Assembly: GCA_002319925.1 (NCBI GenBank)
Contig: DCFP01000165.1
Span: 1-33,276, forward strand
Length of the DNA stretch: 33,276 nt
Origin: Holophagaceae bacterium UBA1801
Lineage (GTDB): Bacteria; Acidobacteriota; Holophagae; Holophagales; Holophagaceae
Reading direction: 5' to 3'
The first letter of the stretch is position 1; every line of letters starts with the position of its first letter. The notes under the pieces were generated by a model that was given only the letters and a program-made list of their open reading frames with translations, ran no database searches and had not been told where the DNA came from. Below are positions 15,710 to 23,313 of this stretch, one piece after another. The position numbers and the translations under genes are program-made.

Positions 15710-16414
15710 ATGAAGTACCAGCGCATCCTCCTCAAGCTGTCCGGAGAAGCTCTCATGGGGGAACAGAACTTCGGCATCGATCCCGCCGTGGTGAACATGA
15801 TCGCCGACCAGGTGAAGGAGATCCGAGGCCTGGGCGTCGAGGTGGGCCTGGTGATCGGTGGTGGCAACATCTTCCGCGGCGTTTCCGGCGCCACCAAGGG
15901 CATCGATCGCGTCACGGGCGATCACATGGGCATGCTCGCCACCATGATCAACGCGCTGGCGCTCCAGGACGCCCTCGAGAAGAAGGGCGTGCAGACCCGC
16001 GTCATGAGCGGCATCGAGATGCCCCGCGTGGCCGAGAGCTACATCCGCCGCCGCGCCATGCGCCACATGGAAAAGGGCCGCGTGGTCATCTTCGGCGCGG
16101 GCACGGGCAATCCCTACTTCTCCACGGACACCGCCGCCGCCCTGCGCGCCAGCGAGATCTGTGCCCAGGTGGTCATGAAGGCCACCAACGTGGATGGCGT
16201 CTACACCGCCGATCCCAAGAAAGACCCCACGGCCACCATGTACGAGCACATCACCTTCCAGGAAGTCCTGGCGAAGAACCTCAAGGTCATGGATGCCGCC
16301 GCCATCGCCCTCTGCCGTGAGAACAAGCTCCCCATCCTGGTCTTCAACATGATGAAACCCGGTGGTCTCGTGGCGGCCGTGAACGGCGCGTGTGAAGGAA
16401 CGTTGGTGAACTGA
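15710..16414 (+). CDS. pyrH: UMP kinase
   Basis: Phosphorylates UMP to UDP with ATP; hexameric in bacteria. The 234-residue protein shows the amino-acid-kinase fold: KLSGEALMG (9-17), the glycine loop VIGGGNIFRG, and DHMGMLATMINALALQDALE. The GTGNPYFSTDTAAALRA segment binds the nucleotide. ATNVDGVYTADPKKDPTA is the family signature. A GGAG site lies 7 bases before the ATG. A terminator sits immediately upstream, so expression needs read-through or a promoter inside the plsX end. The usual neighbours tsf and frr are not here. Confidence 0.96.
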   Translation: MKYQRILLKLSGEALMGEQNFGIDPAVVNMIADQVKEIRGLGVEVGLVIGGGNIFRGVSGATKGIDRVTGDHMGMLATMINALALQDALEKKGVQTRVMSGIEMPRVAESYIRRRAMRHMEKGRVVIFGAGTGNPYFSTDTAAALRASEICAQVVMKATNVDGVYTADPKKDPTATMYEHITFQEVLAKNLKVMDAAAIALCRENKLPILVFNMMKPGGLVAAVNGACEGTLVN

Positions 16415-16466
16415 AGGAACAGCATTTCCATGCGGTGCGTCCAAGCAAGTGGAGCACACTACGTTC

Positions 16467-17798
16467 ATGGACGCGCTGAAACACCTTCCTGAAGCCACCA
16501 TCCTGTCCCTGCCCGAGCAGGTGGACCCCTATCGTCACGACGAGTCCCACCTCGTCGGTCCATCGCCCCTGGCCGTGGTGAAACCCCACGGACCGGGTGC
16601 CTTGCGTGAACTGGTGCGGCTCGCCAGGGCAGAAGGCTTTGGCCTGGTGGCCCGTGGCGCGGGTACGGGCAAGGCCGGGGGCTGCGTGCCCATGGAGCGC
16701 AGCGTCATCGTGGACATGGGCGAGTACCCCGGCGCGATCCAGGTCTCCCACGCCAACATGACCTTGACGGCTCCCGCCAGCGCCATGCTGAAGGACGTGA
16801 AGGCCGCCGCGCTGGACCAGGGCCTCTTCTATCCGCCGGATCCCAATTCCTGGGACCAGTGCGCCTTCGGCGGCAGCCTCGCCACCAATGCGGGCGGGCC
16901 CTGCGCCTGCAAGTACGGCATGACGCGGCACTGGGTGCTCTCGCTGGATGCCCTCATGGATGATGGGAACGTCCACACCTTCGGCATCTCCACGGTCAAG
17001 AACAACGCGGGCCCGAACCTCGCCCAGCTCCTCGTGGGCAGCGAAGGAATCTTCGGCATCATCCTGGGCGCCACGGTGCGCGTGATCCCGAAACCCAGAC
17101 AAATCCTCACGCTGCTGCTGCCCGTGAGCGATTGGCACACGCTGCTGGATCTGCCAGCGGTGCTGGTGAGCGCCGGATATCTTCCTTCCGCCTTCGAATT
17201 CTGGGATCCCGCCGTGCTGAAGGTGATGCGGGAACACGGCCCGGAAGAAGCCCGGCGCATGCCCGGCGAAGCCCTGGCGCTGCTCGAATTCGATGATCCT
17301 GGATGCCACGAGGACGAATTCATGGAAGGCCTTTTGGAAGTGCTGGGCGACGAGGCCGAGCATCTCCAGACCGCCACGGACGCCCGCCAGCGCGAGGGGC
17401 TCTGGGCCGTGCGCCGCATGACCTCCGTGGTGCTCAAGGAGCAGTATCCGAAGAAGGTGAGCGAGGACATCGTCGTGCCTCGTTCCCAGGTGCGGGCCTT
17501 CTTCGAAGGCGTTGCCCAGCTGCCCCTGATCACCTACGGTCACCTGGGCGATGGGAACCTGCACGTGAACTTCCTTGCCGCGGGCGAGATGCCCTCCGAA
17601 GCGCTGGAGCATCACCTGACGGATTTATTCAAACTCTGCCTGCGGCTGGGCGGCACCCTCACGGGTGAGCATGGCATCGGCCTCGCCAAGCGTGATGCCT
17701 TCCTCACCTTAATGGATCCATACCAGGTGGAAGCGGTGCGCCGATTGAAGCACGCCCTCGACCCCAGCGGGATCTTCAACCCAGGCAAGGTGATCTGA
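16467..17798 (+). CDS. FAD-linked oxidase, GlcD/D-lactate dehydrogenase type
   Basis: A 443-residue flavoprotein of the vanillyl-alcohol-oxidase superfamily. The FAD-binding_4 domain (about 35-180) shows VARGAGTGKAGGCVPMERSV, then the PPDPNSWDQCAFGGSLATNAGG pyrophosphate-binding stretch. The C-terminal FAD-oxidase_C domain shows TYGHLGDGNLHVNF and GGTLTGEHGIGLAKR, with a closing ALDPSGIFNPGKV. Members oxidise 2-hydroxy acids such as glycolate or D-lactate. No GlcE/GlcF subunit is adjacent, so it may act alone like Dld-type enzymes. Start choice: the ATG at 16467 has GGAG 12 bases upstream; an in-frame GTG at 16449 is possible. Confidence 0.88.
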   Translation: MDALKHLPEATILSLPEQVDPYRHDESHLVGPSPLAVVKPHGPGALRELVRLARAEGFGLVARGAGTGKAGGCVPMERSVIVDMGEYPGAIQVSHANMTLTAPASAMLKDVKAAALDQGLFYPPDPNSWDQCAFGGSLATNAGGPCACKYGMTRHWVLSLDALMDDGNVHTFGISTVKNNAGPNLAQLLVGSEGIFGIILGATVRVIPKPRQILTLLLPVSDWHTLLDLPAVLVSAGYLPSAFEFWDPAVLKVMREHGPEEARRMPGEALALLEFDDPGCHEDEFMEGLLEVLGDEAEHLQTATDARQREGLWAVRRMTSVVLKEQYPKKVSEDIVVPRSQVRAFFEGVAQLPLITYGHLGDGNLHVNFLAAGEMPSEALEHHLTDLFKLCLRLGGTLTGEHGIGLAKRDAFLTLMDPYQVEAVRRLKHALDPSGIFNPGKVI

Positions 17799-17810
17799 GC
17801 CGACGATCGA

Positions 17811-17954
17811 TCAACGGCCGCTTATCGAGGACAGCGCGGCAAAACAGAGGCCGAGCCCGATCAAGGCCAGCCCAGCGAGAATGGCCAGGGCGATGAGGCA
17901 GCCCTTCAGGACTGGATTCATCCTGCGGTTTGGAGCTGGCGGCCAATCAGGCAC
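17811..17954 (-). CDS. Mini membrane protein 3 (47 aa, single TM)
   Basis: A 47-codon ORF too short for usual gene calling. It starts at a GTG with GAGGAGG four bases upstream. The protein begins MPDWPPAPNRR, then has a hydrophobic helix (roughly residues 16-37, VLKGCLIALAILAGLALIGL) and a short tail after LGLC. An internal ATG (17919-17921) lacks a good ribosome-binding site. It resembles mini-proteins 1 and 2 in size, N-terminal charge and a Cys at the end of the membrane segment, though its Cys is preceded by Leu. It is last in the operon and converges on the FAD oxidase. Function unknown. Confidence 0.55.
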   Translation of the reverse strand: MPDWPPAPNRRMNPVLKGCLIALAILAGLALIGLGLCFAALSSISGR

Positions 17955-18020
17955 AGGGCCTCCTCATTCGTAGTGATCGTGCGTTCAAAATCGAAGATGT
18001 ATCGATCAGCGAGCTCCGCC

Positions 18021-18146
18021 TTAATGGGGCAGGCTGCAAGCGCCAAAGGCCAGGAGTGCGATTCCGATGAGCATGACGGCCGCCACCACCCCGCCGAGTA
18101 TCGCGAGTGGAATCTTCCAACGCTTAGGCTTCACGAGTTCGGGCAC
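18021..18146 (-). CDS. Mini membrane protein 2 (41 aa, single TM, FGAC)
   Basis: A 41-codon ORF starting at GTG with a strong GGGGAGAA site about 5 bases upstream. The layout is a basic N-terminus (MPELVKPKRWK), one hydrophobic segment (about 12-34) rich in Gly/Ala/Val, then FGAC and four residues (SLPH). The F-G-A-C is close to a lipoprotein lipobox (L/V/I - A/S/T - G/A - C), with Phe at -3. It lies 103 bp after mini-protein 1 on the same strand. The matching start context and the FGAC shared with mini-protein 1 argue that it is real. Function unknown. Confidence 0.6.
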   Translation of the reverse strand: MPELVKPKRWKIPLAILGGVVAAVMLIGIALLAFGACSLPH

Positions 18147-18249
18147 GATTTTCTCCCCATCGAAAACGCAGGTTTGATCAGAGCTCAAGGGATTCGAGCT
18201 TCCAGCTCACAGCATGGGCATATGGGCGTTCCGGCAGGGTGGCCATGCC

Positions 18250-18378
18250 CTAGCGGAGCCGGGGGAAACAGGCGCCGAAGACGAGCAGGACGACACCGAA
18301 CAACAGGATGGATGCAGCCAAACCAACCAGGAAAGTGCCTCGCAGTCTTCTCCTTCCAGGCTTTAATCGAGCGAGCAT
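18250..18378 (-). CDS. Mini membrane protein 1 (42 aa, single TM, FGAC)
   Basis: A 42-codon ORF starting at ATG with AGGAG 8 bases upstream, only 15 bp after the stop of the Lgt-like/radical SAM gene. The N-terminus is strongly basic (MLARLKPGRRRLRG), followed by one hydrophobic segment (about 15-34), then FGAC and six residues (FPRLR plus the preceding Cys). The whole protein looks like a lipoprotein signal peptide with almost no mature part. Tight coupling to the upstream enzyme gene makes it a candidate substrate or subunit of that enzyme. This is inference; no homologue is recognised. Confidence 0.65.
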   Translation of the reverse strand: MLARLKPGRRRLRGTFLVGLAASILLFGVVLLVFGACFPRLR

Positions 18379-18393
18379 GATTTCCACTCCTAG

Positions 18394-20538
18394 TCAGATG
18401 AGGGTGTGTTCCGGATTTCGGTGGAAGAGATTATAGGTCTCGAAGGGAATCAGGCGGCCGTCGGGGTGGATGATGTGCACGCAGGAACGCTTCAGGGAGC
18501 GCAGGTCCATGGTCCAGGCGTCCATGAACTGCATGATGATCACGCGGAAGATCTGCCGGTAGTCGATGGAGCTGAGATCCAGTCCCGACGGGCAGCAGAA
18601 CTGACGGATCTCACCGGCGGCCGACGCAGAGGTGGCCGACAGCGAGAAGAGCCGCACGAGCCGTTCCTTCAGCTTCGGATCCTGCTCATAGCTGATGGTG
18701 TTGCCGCCCTGCTCCAGCAGATGGCGGGGATCGATCAGCGCGGAAAGAGGCATGAGTTCCTGCTTTCGACGCAGGGCATAGCCCATGGCCAGGGATTCCG
18801 GATGGCAGGGCACGGGCAGCACATCCTGGGCCTTGAAGCGGGCCTGCTGGCTGAGCAAGGCGCTGCGCACTTCCGAAAGGGTCAGCCGGTCCGAATCGGC
18901 AGAGCGCCCCTCCAGTCGCCCCGCCACCTGGAGGGGCTGGAAGGTGACGCCCCGCACGCAGGGCTGGGATAAGGCGAACTCCAGCACCTCGCCCAGCTCG
19001 CCATCGTTGACCCCCTTGACCACCGTCATCACCAGCGTGGTGGAAATGTCGCGCTGGTTCAGGGCTTCCAGGGCCTTCCGCCGGATGGCGGCGAGATCCT
19101 TTCCCCGCAGGCGTTTCAGGGATTCGGAGCGCAGGGAATCGAACTGCAGGTAGACCTCGAAACCGGGCCGATAGCTCGCCAGCATATCCGCGAAGGCTTC
19201 GTCCTCGGCAATGCGGATGCCGTTGGTGTTGAGCATGAGGTGGCGGATGGGCCGCGCCTTGACCGCATCCAGGATGGCCTTCAGCTCCGGATGCAGCGAG
19301 GGTTCGCCACCGCTGATCTGGAGCACGTTCAACTCGCCCTCGTTGGCGATGGCGGAATCCAGCATGCGCTCGATCTGTTCCAGGGAGCGGTGCGTCTTGG
19401 CCCCCGAGGAATCGGCGTAGCACACCGGGCAGCCCAGCTGGCACTGATCCGTGATCTCGAGGATGGCCAGGCAACTGTGCTGCTCGTGATCGGGGCACAA
19501 GCCGCAATCGTCGGGGCAGCCGGACTTCATCTCCGTGTTCCGGCGCAGAGGCGGTGTGGGCGGTTTGTAAAGATCCCGGCTCTCCTGCCAGTAGACCGCA
19601 TCATTCGCGAGCTTCACGCGCATCGAACCATGATCGGGACAGAACTTCTGGAGAAAAACGCCCTCGGGGCCCGTGAGCACCTTGGCCTCCACCTTTCTCA
19701 GGCAGTGCGGACATAGGCTGCTGGTGAGTTCCTTGAACCTCTCCTCCTGGGGTGGCTCCAGTTTTTCTGCCGGTTTCACCGTCGCGACGACACCGCAGCA
19801 AGTGTCGTTGAGGTGGCGGGCGACGAAACTCATTCCCAACAGGCTCACCCACTGGATGGCGCTGAGGGGCAGGCCGGACATGAGGAATTCCCGGGGCTTG
19901 ATGAACTCCACCAGGAAGCGCCAACCCAGGTACGCCAACAAGAACTGGCTGAACATGCAGCCGTGCTGGCGTTTCGTCCGGATGCGCCAGTAGAAGAACC
20001 CCGCGAGACCGGCCAGGAAGAGGATCTCATAGAGCTGCGTTGGATGGCGCCGGATGCCGTCGCCGAAGTCCACGCCCCAGGGCATCGACGTGGCAATGCC
20101 GTAAGTCTGGTCCGGCAGGCCTTCGAGGAAGCAGCCGACACGGCCGATGACCATGCCCAGGATCAGGGGGAAGACATAGACATCACCGGAGGGGTGGCCG
20201 ATCCGCAGGAAGCGCTTGGCGATCTCCACCCCCGCCCAGCCTCCGAGCAGCGCGCCCACGATGGTCTTTCCGCCCATGAGCATATGCCAGTCGGCCCGGT
20301 GGGCCCAGTAGAACGAGAAGGATTCGAGCCACGCCAGGCCCCGTGCGCCGATCAGCGCGCCGAAGATGGCGCCGATCATCACCCAGCCCGTCTGTTCCCA
20401 GGTCATGGACGGACCGCTGGGCCAGCGTTTGCGCAAGTGGAGGTACAAGCGGAAACCGGCGCCGTAGGCGATCAATTCCAGGATTTGGTGGGCGTGGACC
20501 GGCCAGCCGAGCACGTGGACGATGACGGGAAAGTTCAA
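18394..20538 (-). CDS. Lgt-like membrane domain fused to Tes-like radical SAM enzyme
   Basis: A 714-residue fusion. It starts at TTG, overlapping the previous stop as TTGA. Residues about 1-250 are an Lgt-like membrane domain: MGGKTIVGALLGG (88-100), GRVGCFLEG (132-140), HPTQLYE (165-171), and Y203/R207/E211 matching E. coli Lgt Y235/R239/E243. Met88 and Cys136 replace the Lgt residues His103 and Asn146. Residues about 270-714 resemble the Tes/MJ0619 radical SAM family: CPHC (276-279), CPDHG (300-304), CPDDCGLCPDH (341-351), the cluster motif CQLGCPVC (C366, C370, C373), ISGGEPSLHP, and a C-terminal CVHIIHPDGRLIPFETYN. Tes joins lipid tails by C-C bonds in archaea. I infer a membrane-lipid or lipopeptide modifying enzyme; the substrate is unknown. 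Confidence 0.85.
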   Translation of the reverse strand: MNFPVIVHVLGWPVHAHQILELIAYGAGFRLYLHLRKRWPSGPSMTWEQTGWVMIGAIFGALIGARGLAWLESFSFYWAHRADWHMLMGGKTIVGALLGGWAGVEIAKRFLRIGHPSGDVYVFPLILGMVIGRVGCFLEGLPDQTYGIATSMPWGVDFGDGIRRHPTQLYEILFLAGLAGFFYWRIRTKRQHGCMFSQFLLAYLGWRFLVEFIKPREFLMSGLPLSAIQWVSLLGMSFVARHLNDTCCGVVATVKPAEKLEPPQEERFKELTSSLCPHCLRKVEAKVLTGPEGVFLQKFCPDHGSMRVKLANDAVYWQESRDLYKPPTPPLRRNTEMKSGCPDDCGLCPDHEQHSCLAILEITDQCQLGCPVCYADSSGAKTHRSLEQIERMLDSAIANEGELNVLQISGGEPSLHPELKAILDAVKARPIRHLMLNTNGIRIAEDEAFADMLASYRPGFEVYLQFDSLRSESLKRLRGKDLAAIRRKALEALNQRDISTTLVMTVVKGVNDGELGEVLEFALSQPCVRGVTFQPLQVAGRLEGRSADSDRLTLSEVRSALLSQQARFKAQDVLPVPCHPESLAMGYALRRKQELMPLSALIDPRHLLEQGGNTISYEQDPKLKERLVRLFSLSATSASAAGEIRQFCCPSGLDLSSIDYRQIFRVIIMQFMDAWTMDLRSLKRSCVHIIHPDGRLIPFETYNLFHRNPEHTLI

Positions 20539-21815
20539 GCCTCGCTCCGGACGGGAAGGAATCGGGCGCTCCGCTCCGAGGTCAGCATCCCACGGCGGAA
20601 GACGATCACCACGCAGCAGGCCATGGCTACGAAGATCAGCTCGCTGAGTTCTTCCCAGGCGGCGAACCAGACCAGGTTCTGGGCGAAGATCGCCACGAGG
20701 ATCATGCGGAAGAAGCTGAACAGCACGGCGCCCGCAGCCGCGGAGAACAGCACCTTGGACAGGGGCACCTTCCGCCGCTCCACGCCCAGCAGGACCAGGA
20801 GGCAGGCCGCGAAGAGCAGGATGGCCGCCCAGGGCAGGAACCGGAGCTCGTAGACCTGTTCGAGCACCGGATGCCGGTAGCCATGGTGCAGGCCCAGGAT
20901 CTTCGTGGTGTAGGCCGCATTCTGGAAGGGCGCCAGGAGAGGCAGCGAGGCGGAAACGATGCAGGCGGGCAAGGCGACCAGGAAGACCCGGCGGAGGCCG
21001 CAGGGCACATCGCCGTACTTGAAGCAGGCCTTGCACGGGCTCGTGAAGGCGCAACGGTTGTCCCCCGTGAAGTGAATCAGCCGCGTGTCCAGGCCCTCCA
21101 GCACCGCGTACACCAGCAGCGCCAGGGAAATCACCATGCCTGCGCTGTGGAGGTACTCCAGGAGGACGCTCAAGTCCCCGAAGAACATCACGTTCACGAA
21201 GCAGAAGGCCTCTCCCACGAAGAAGGCCTCCATGCTGCGCCGCAGCGCCGCGAGATCGGGAGCAAGTTCGTCCCAGAGCAGGAAGATCAAACCGGCAGAG
21301 AGCAGGGAGTAGAGGAGCTTCACGCCGAAAAAGCTCAGGATCGCCACCCACTGCTCCACAAGGGGGGAAGACCGGAAGAAGGTTTCGTCGTTCCCCTCGG
21401 CGATCAAGGCCTGGATGCCCCCTTGCACGCTGTGGACGGAATTGAAGCCGAGCTGCTCCAGGTGCCGTGCCGCCACGCTGCTTTGCACACCTCCCAGGCA
21501 GACCAGCACCAGGTTCTCGTTCCGAATGTCTTCCGGCAGATCCTTGAGCTCGCGGATGGCGAGAATGTCCCGGGTGGGCCAGAGACCAATGCCCGGCAGG
21601 GTGGCCCGCACGGCGGCATCCACAGCCACCAGCCGGACCTTCCCCTCGGTCATCTGCCGGCGGACCTCGGCCGGGCTCAGGCTCGGGGACCGGCCCACCA
21701 GGAGCCAGCCGAAGAACAGTGGAAGGCAGAAGCCGATCACGGCCAGGGCCCAGGCAAGCCGTCCATGATGTCCGGGGACATGGTCCGCAGACCGCGTTTG
21801 ATCCATTTCCTGCAT
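20535..21815 (-). CDS. Rhodanese-domain multi-TM protein with cysteine cluster
   Basis: A 426-residue membrane protein. One N-terminal TM (about 21-41) is followed by a rhodanese-like domain (about 47-140), with Cys106 in VCLGGVQSS at the position of the rhodanese active-site Cys. The rest (about 155-415) has about seven hydrophobic segments. Between two of them lies a cysteine cluster, C255-x5-C261-x2-C264-x7-C272 (CAFTSPCKACFKYGDVPCG), which could bind metal or an Fe-S cluster. I do not recognise the C-terminal family. Its stop overlaps the TTG start of the Lgt-like/radical SAM gene, so the two are translationally coupled and probably work together, perhaps in sulfur or electron delivery. 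Confidence 0.75.
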   Translation of the reverse strand: MQEMDQTRSADHVPGHHGRLAWALAVIGFCLPLFFGWLLVGRSPSLSPAEVRRQMTEGKVRLVAVDAAVRATLPGIGLWPTRDILAIRELKDLPEDIRNENLVLVCLGGVQSSVAARHLEQLGFNSVHSVQGGIQALIAEGNDETFFRSSPLVEQWVAILSFFGVKLLYSLLSAGLIFLLWDELAPDLAALRRSMEAFFVGEAFCFVNVMFFGDLSVLLEYLHSAGMVISLALLVYAVLEGLDTRLIHFTGDNRCAFTSPCKACFKYGDVPCGLRRVFLVALPACIVSASLPLLAPFQNAAYTTKILGLHHGYRHPVLEQVYELRFLPWAAILLFAACLLVLLGVERRKVPLSKVLFSAAAGAVLFSFFRMILVAIFAQNLVWFAAWEELSELIFVAMACCVVIVFRRGMLTSERSARFLPVRSEA

Positions 21816-21914
21816 ATCGAGTGTCCTGATGCACCTTGATGATGATCGGTTGCCCTGCCTTTGGACAACCGGGATCAGGAAATGGCGGCTTCCAGGGAAT
21901 GGGTTCCTCGGTTT

Positions 21915-22514
21915 TCAGCCTTCCCTGAGGAAGAGCGCACCGTGGCGGCCCGAGGGCAGGTTGGCCAGCGCGGGCTGCCGCAGGAGGCCGCATTGCTCGG
22001 CCCAACCCACTTCCGCCTGAAAGACCGATTCCTTGCAGTGTCCCTTCGGCTCCAGGACGAGCAGCCGACCGCCGGGCCGCAGGCAGCGCGCCATGGCCAG
22101 AATGGCGCGGGGGGGATCCGGAATTTCGTGCAGCACATCGATGGCCACGGCCAGGTCCATGGCGCCTACCAAGTCATCGACCTGCAGATCGCGATCCGAA
22201 CAGGGCCGCACCTTCACCCAGTGAAGGCCGCGCTTCTGGAGCTTTGCTTCGAGACGCCTGCGGACGGGTTCCTGGAGTTCCACACACGCAATGGCGCCCG
22301 TGGGCCCCGCAGCCTGGGCCATGGGGATGGTGAAGAAGCCGCTGCCCGGACCCACTTCCAGGATCTTCGCCCCCGCCTGGATCAGGGGCAGGACGGTTTG
22401 GGACGGCTTGTCCCAGATCCTCCGGATGGGCAGGGCCAGGAGCGGCACCATCCAGGCCGGAATCAGGTGCGGGACATGTTCACTGGGAACAGGGCTGAGG
22501 ACGGGTGGGTTCAT
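21915..22514 (-). CDS. Class I SAM-dependent methyltransferase (UbiE-like)
   Basis: A 199-residue methyltransferase. Motif I, ILEVGPGSGFFTIPMA, binds S-adenosylmethionine. An acidic residue follows in ACVELQEPVRR (motif II), then AVAIDVLHEIPDPP (motif IV) and LRPGGRLLVLEPKG (motif V/VI), as in UbiE/MerR-linked methyltransferases. The start at 22514 is preferred over 22526 because GGAA lies 7 bases upstream. It is the first gene of the operon downstream of the TetR operator. A 99-bp gap separates it from the rhodanese gene. The substrate is unknown; a lipid or quinone-like molecule is plausible from the context. Confidence 0.85.
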   Translation of the reverse strand: MNPPVLSPVPSEHVPHLIPAWMVPLLALPIRRIWDKPSQTVLPLIQAGAKILEVGPGSGFFTIPMAQAAGPTGAIACVELQEPVRRRLEAKLQKRGLHWVKVRPCSDRDLQVDDLVGAMDLAVAIDVLHEIPDPPRAILAMARCLRPGGRLLVLEPKGHCKESVFQAEVGWAEQCGLLRQPALANLPSGRHGALFLREG

Positions 22515-22568
22515 GGGGGATTCCATCAGAGGGAGTGAAAGGTCGTGGATGAAAAACCTGGCGGGATT

Positions 22569-22594
22569 ATAATGTGAGCGTTCGCTCACATTAT
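22569..22594. promoter_or_regulatory. TetR operator palindrome between tetR and the methyltransferase operon
   Basis: ATAATGTGAGCG (22569-22580), TT, CGCTCACATTAT (22583-22594) is a perfect 12-bp inverted repeat with a 2-bp centre. Its core TGAGCG-nn-CGCTCA is a classic TetR-family site. TATAAT occurs on both strands at the left edge (plus 22568-22573, minus 22571-22566), so a bound repressor would block both divergent promoters. I find no convincing -35 boxes. Confidence 0.8.
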
Positions 22595-22608
22595 CCACTC
22601 GCGTTCCC

Positions 22609-23301
22609 ATGACCCGCTCCGCACACCTTTCCAAGCCCAGCCCAAGCGCGAAACGCAGACCGAGTTCCGCAAAGCCGGTCCTGGATGCTCACATTCCGAC
22701 CGCGGGCGGCTCCCGGAAAGAGGCGAGACAGATCCGGTCGAAGGAGACGGTGTCGGCCATTCTCGAAGCGGCGGCATGCCTTCTGGAGGAGACCGGTTTC
22801 CATTCGGCCACGACCAACGCCATCGCGCGCCGGGCAGGGGTTTCCATTGGTTCCCTATACCAGTACTTCACCTCCCGCGAGGACATCTTCCGCGCCCTGC
22901 TGGCCGAGCATCAGGCGGCGGCCCACGCCTGCGTCCACCGGGTGCTGGAGCCCGTGCTCGCGGGGAAGCGAGGTCCAGCAAAAGCTCTGCCCGAACTGCT
23001 GCAAAAGCTGGTGGAGATGCACCGGGAACGACCCCGCCTGATGCGGGCCATGACCACGGAGCTGGCCCATCTCATCGGCGATGATGGCCGCAAGCAGGAG
23101 GCACAGGAGATGGAGGAGCTGGTGACCCAGGTGGCCGCGCGGCTTCCGGGACCGCCTGGGGTGGCCTTGGCGAAATCCTGGATGGTCGCCGAACTCACGT
23201 CCCAGGTTTCCAGGACCTTGGTTCACGAACCGCCTGAATACGTGGATCCAGCCGAGATCCAGGCCGTCTTCACGCGGCTGGTGAACTTCCTCTTGAAGTA
23301 A
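22609..23301 (+). CDS. TetR-family transcriptional regulator
   Basis: A 230-residue repressor. After an N-terminal extension of about 36 residues (Ser/Lys/Arg-rich), the TetR_N helix-turn-helix spans about 40-90: ILEAAACLLEETGFHSATTNAIARRAGVSIGSLYQYFTSREDIF. The C-terminal ligand domain is helical and not assignable to a known inducer class. No Shine-Dalgarno sequence is visible before the ATG. The gene is divergent from the methyltransferase operon, and a 26-bp palindrome lies 14 bases upstream, so it probably represses itself and that operon. Its 3' end is 12 bp from the convergent P1-peptidase gene. Confidence 0.93.
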   Translation: MTRSAHLSKPSPSAKRRPSSAKPVLDAHIPTAGGSRKEARQIRSKETVSAILEAAACLLEETGFHSATTNAIARRAGVSIGSLYQYFTSREDIFRALLAEHQAAAHACVHRVLEPVLAGKRGPAKALPELLQKLVEMHRERPRLMRAMTTELAHLIGDDGRKQEAQEMEELVTQVAARLPGPPGVALAKSWMVAELTSQVSRTLVHEPPEYVDPAEIQAVFTRLVNFLLK

Positions 23302-23313
23302 GGCGTATCGGGC

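Noticed and set aside
18178..18246. 22-codon minus-strand ORF between mini-proteins 1 and 2
   Set aside because: No proper ribosome-binding site, hydrophilic, and no resemblance to the neighbouring mini-proteins.
17973..18380. 135-codon plus-strand ORF in the mini-protein region
   Set aside because: Its sequence is low in hydrophobic structure and has no family features. The three minus-strand mini-ORFs have better ribosome-binding sites and a shared design.
20538..22005. The radical SAM frame stays open upstream for about 490 codons
   Set aside because: The extension has Pro/Arg/Gly-rich composition and overlaps the rhodanese-TM gene in another frame. The TTG start coupled to that gene's stop fits the Lgt-like N-terminus.
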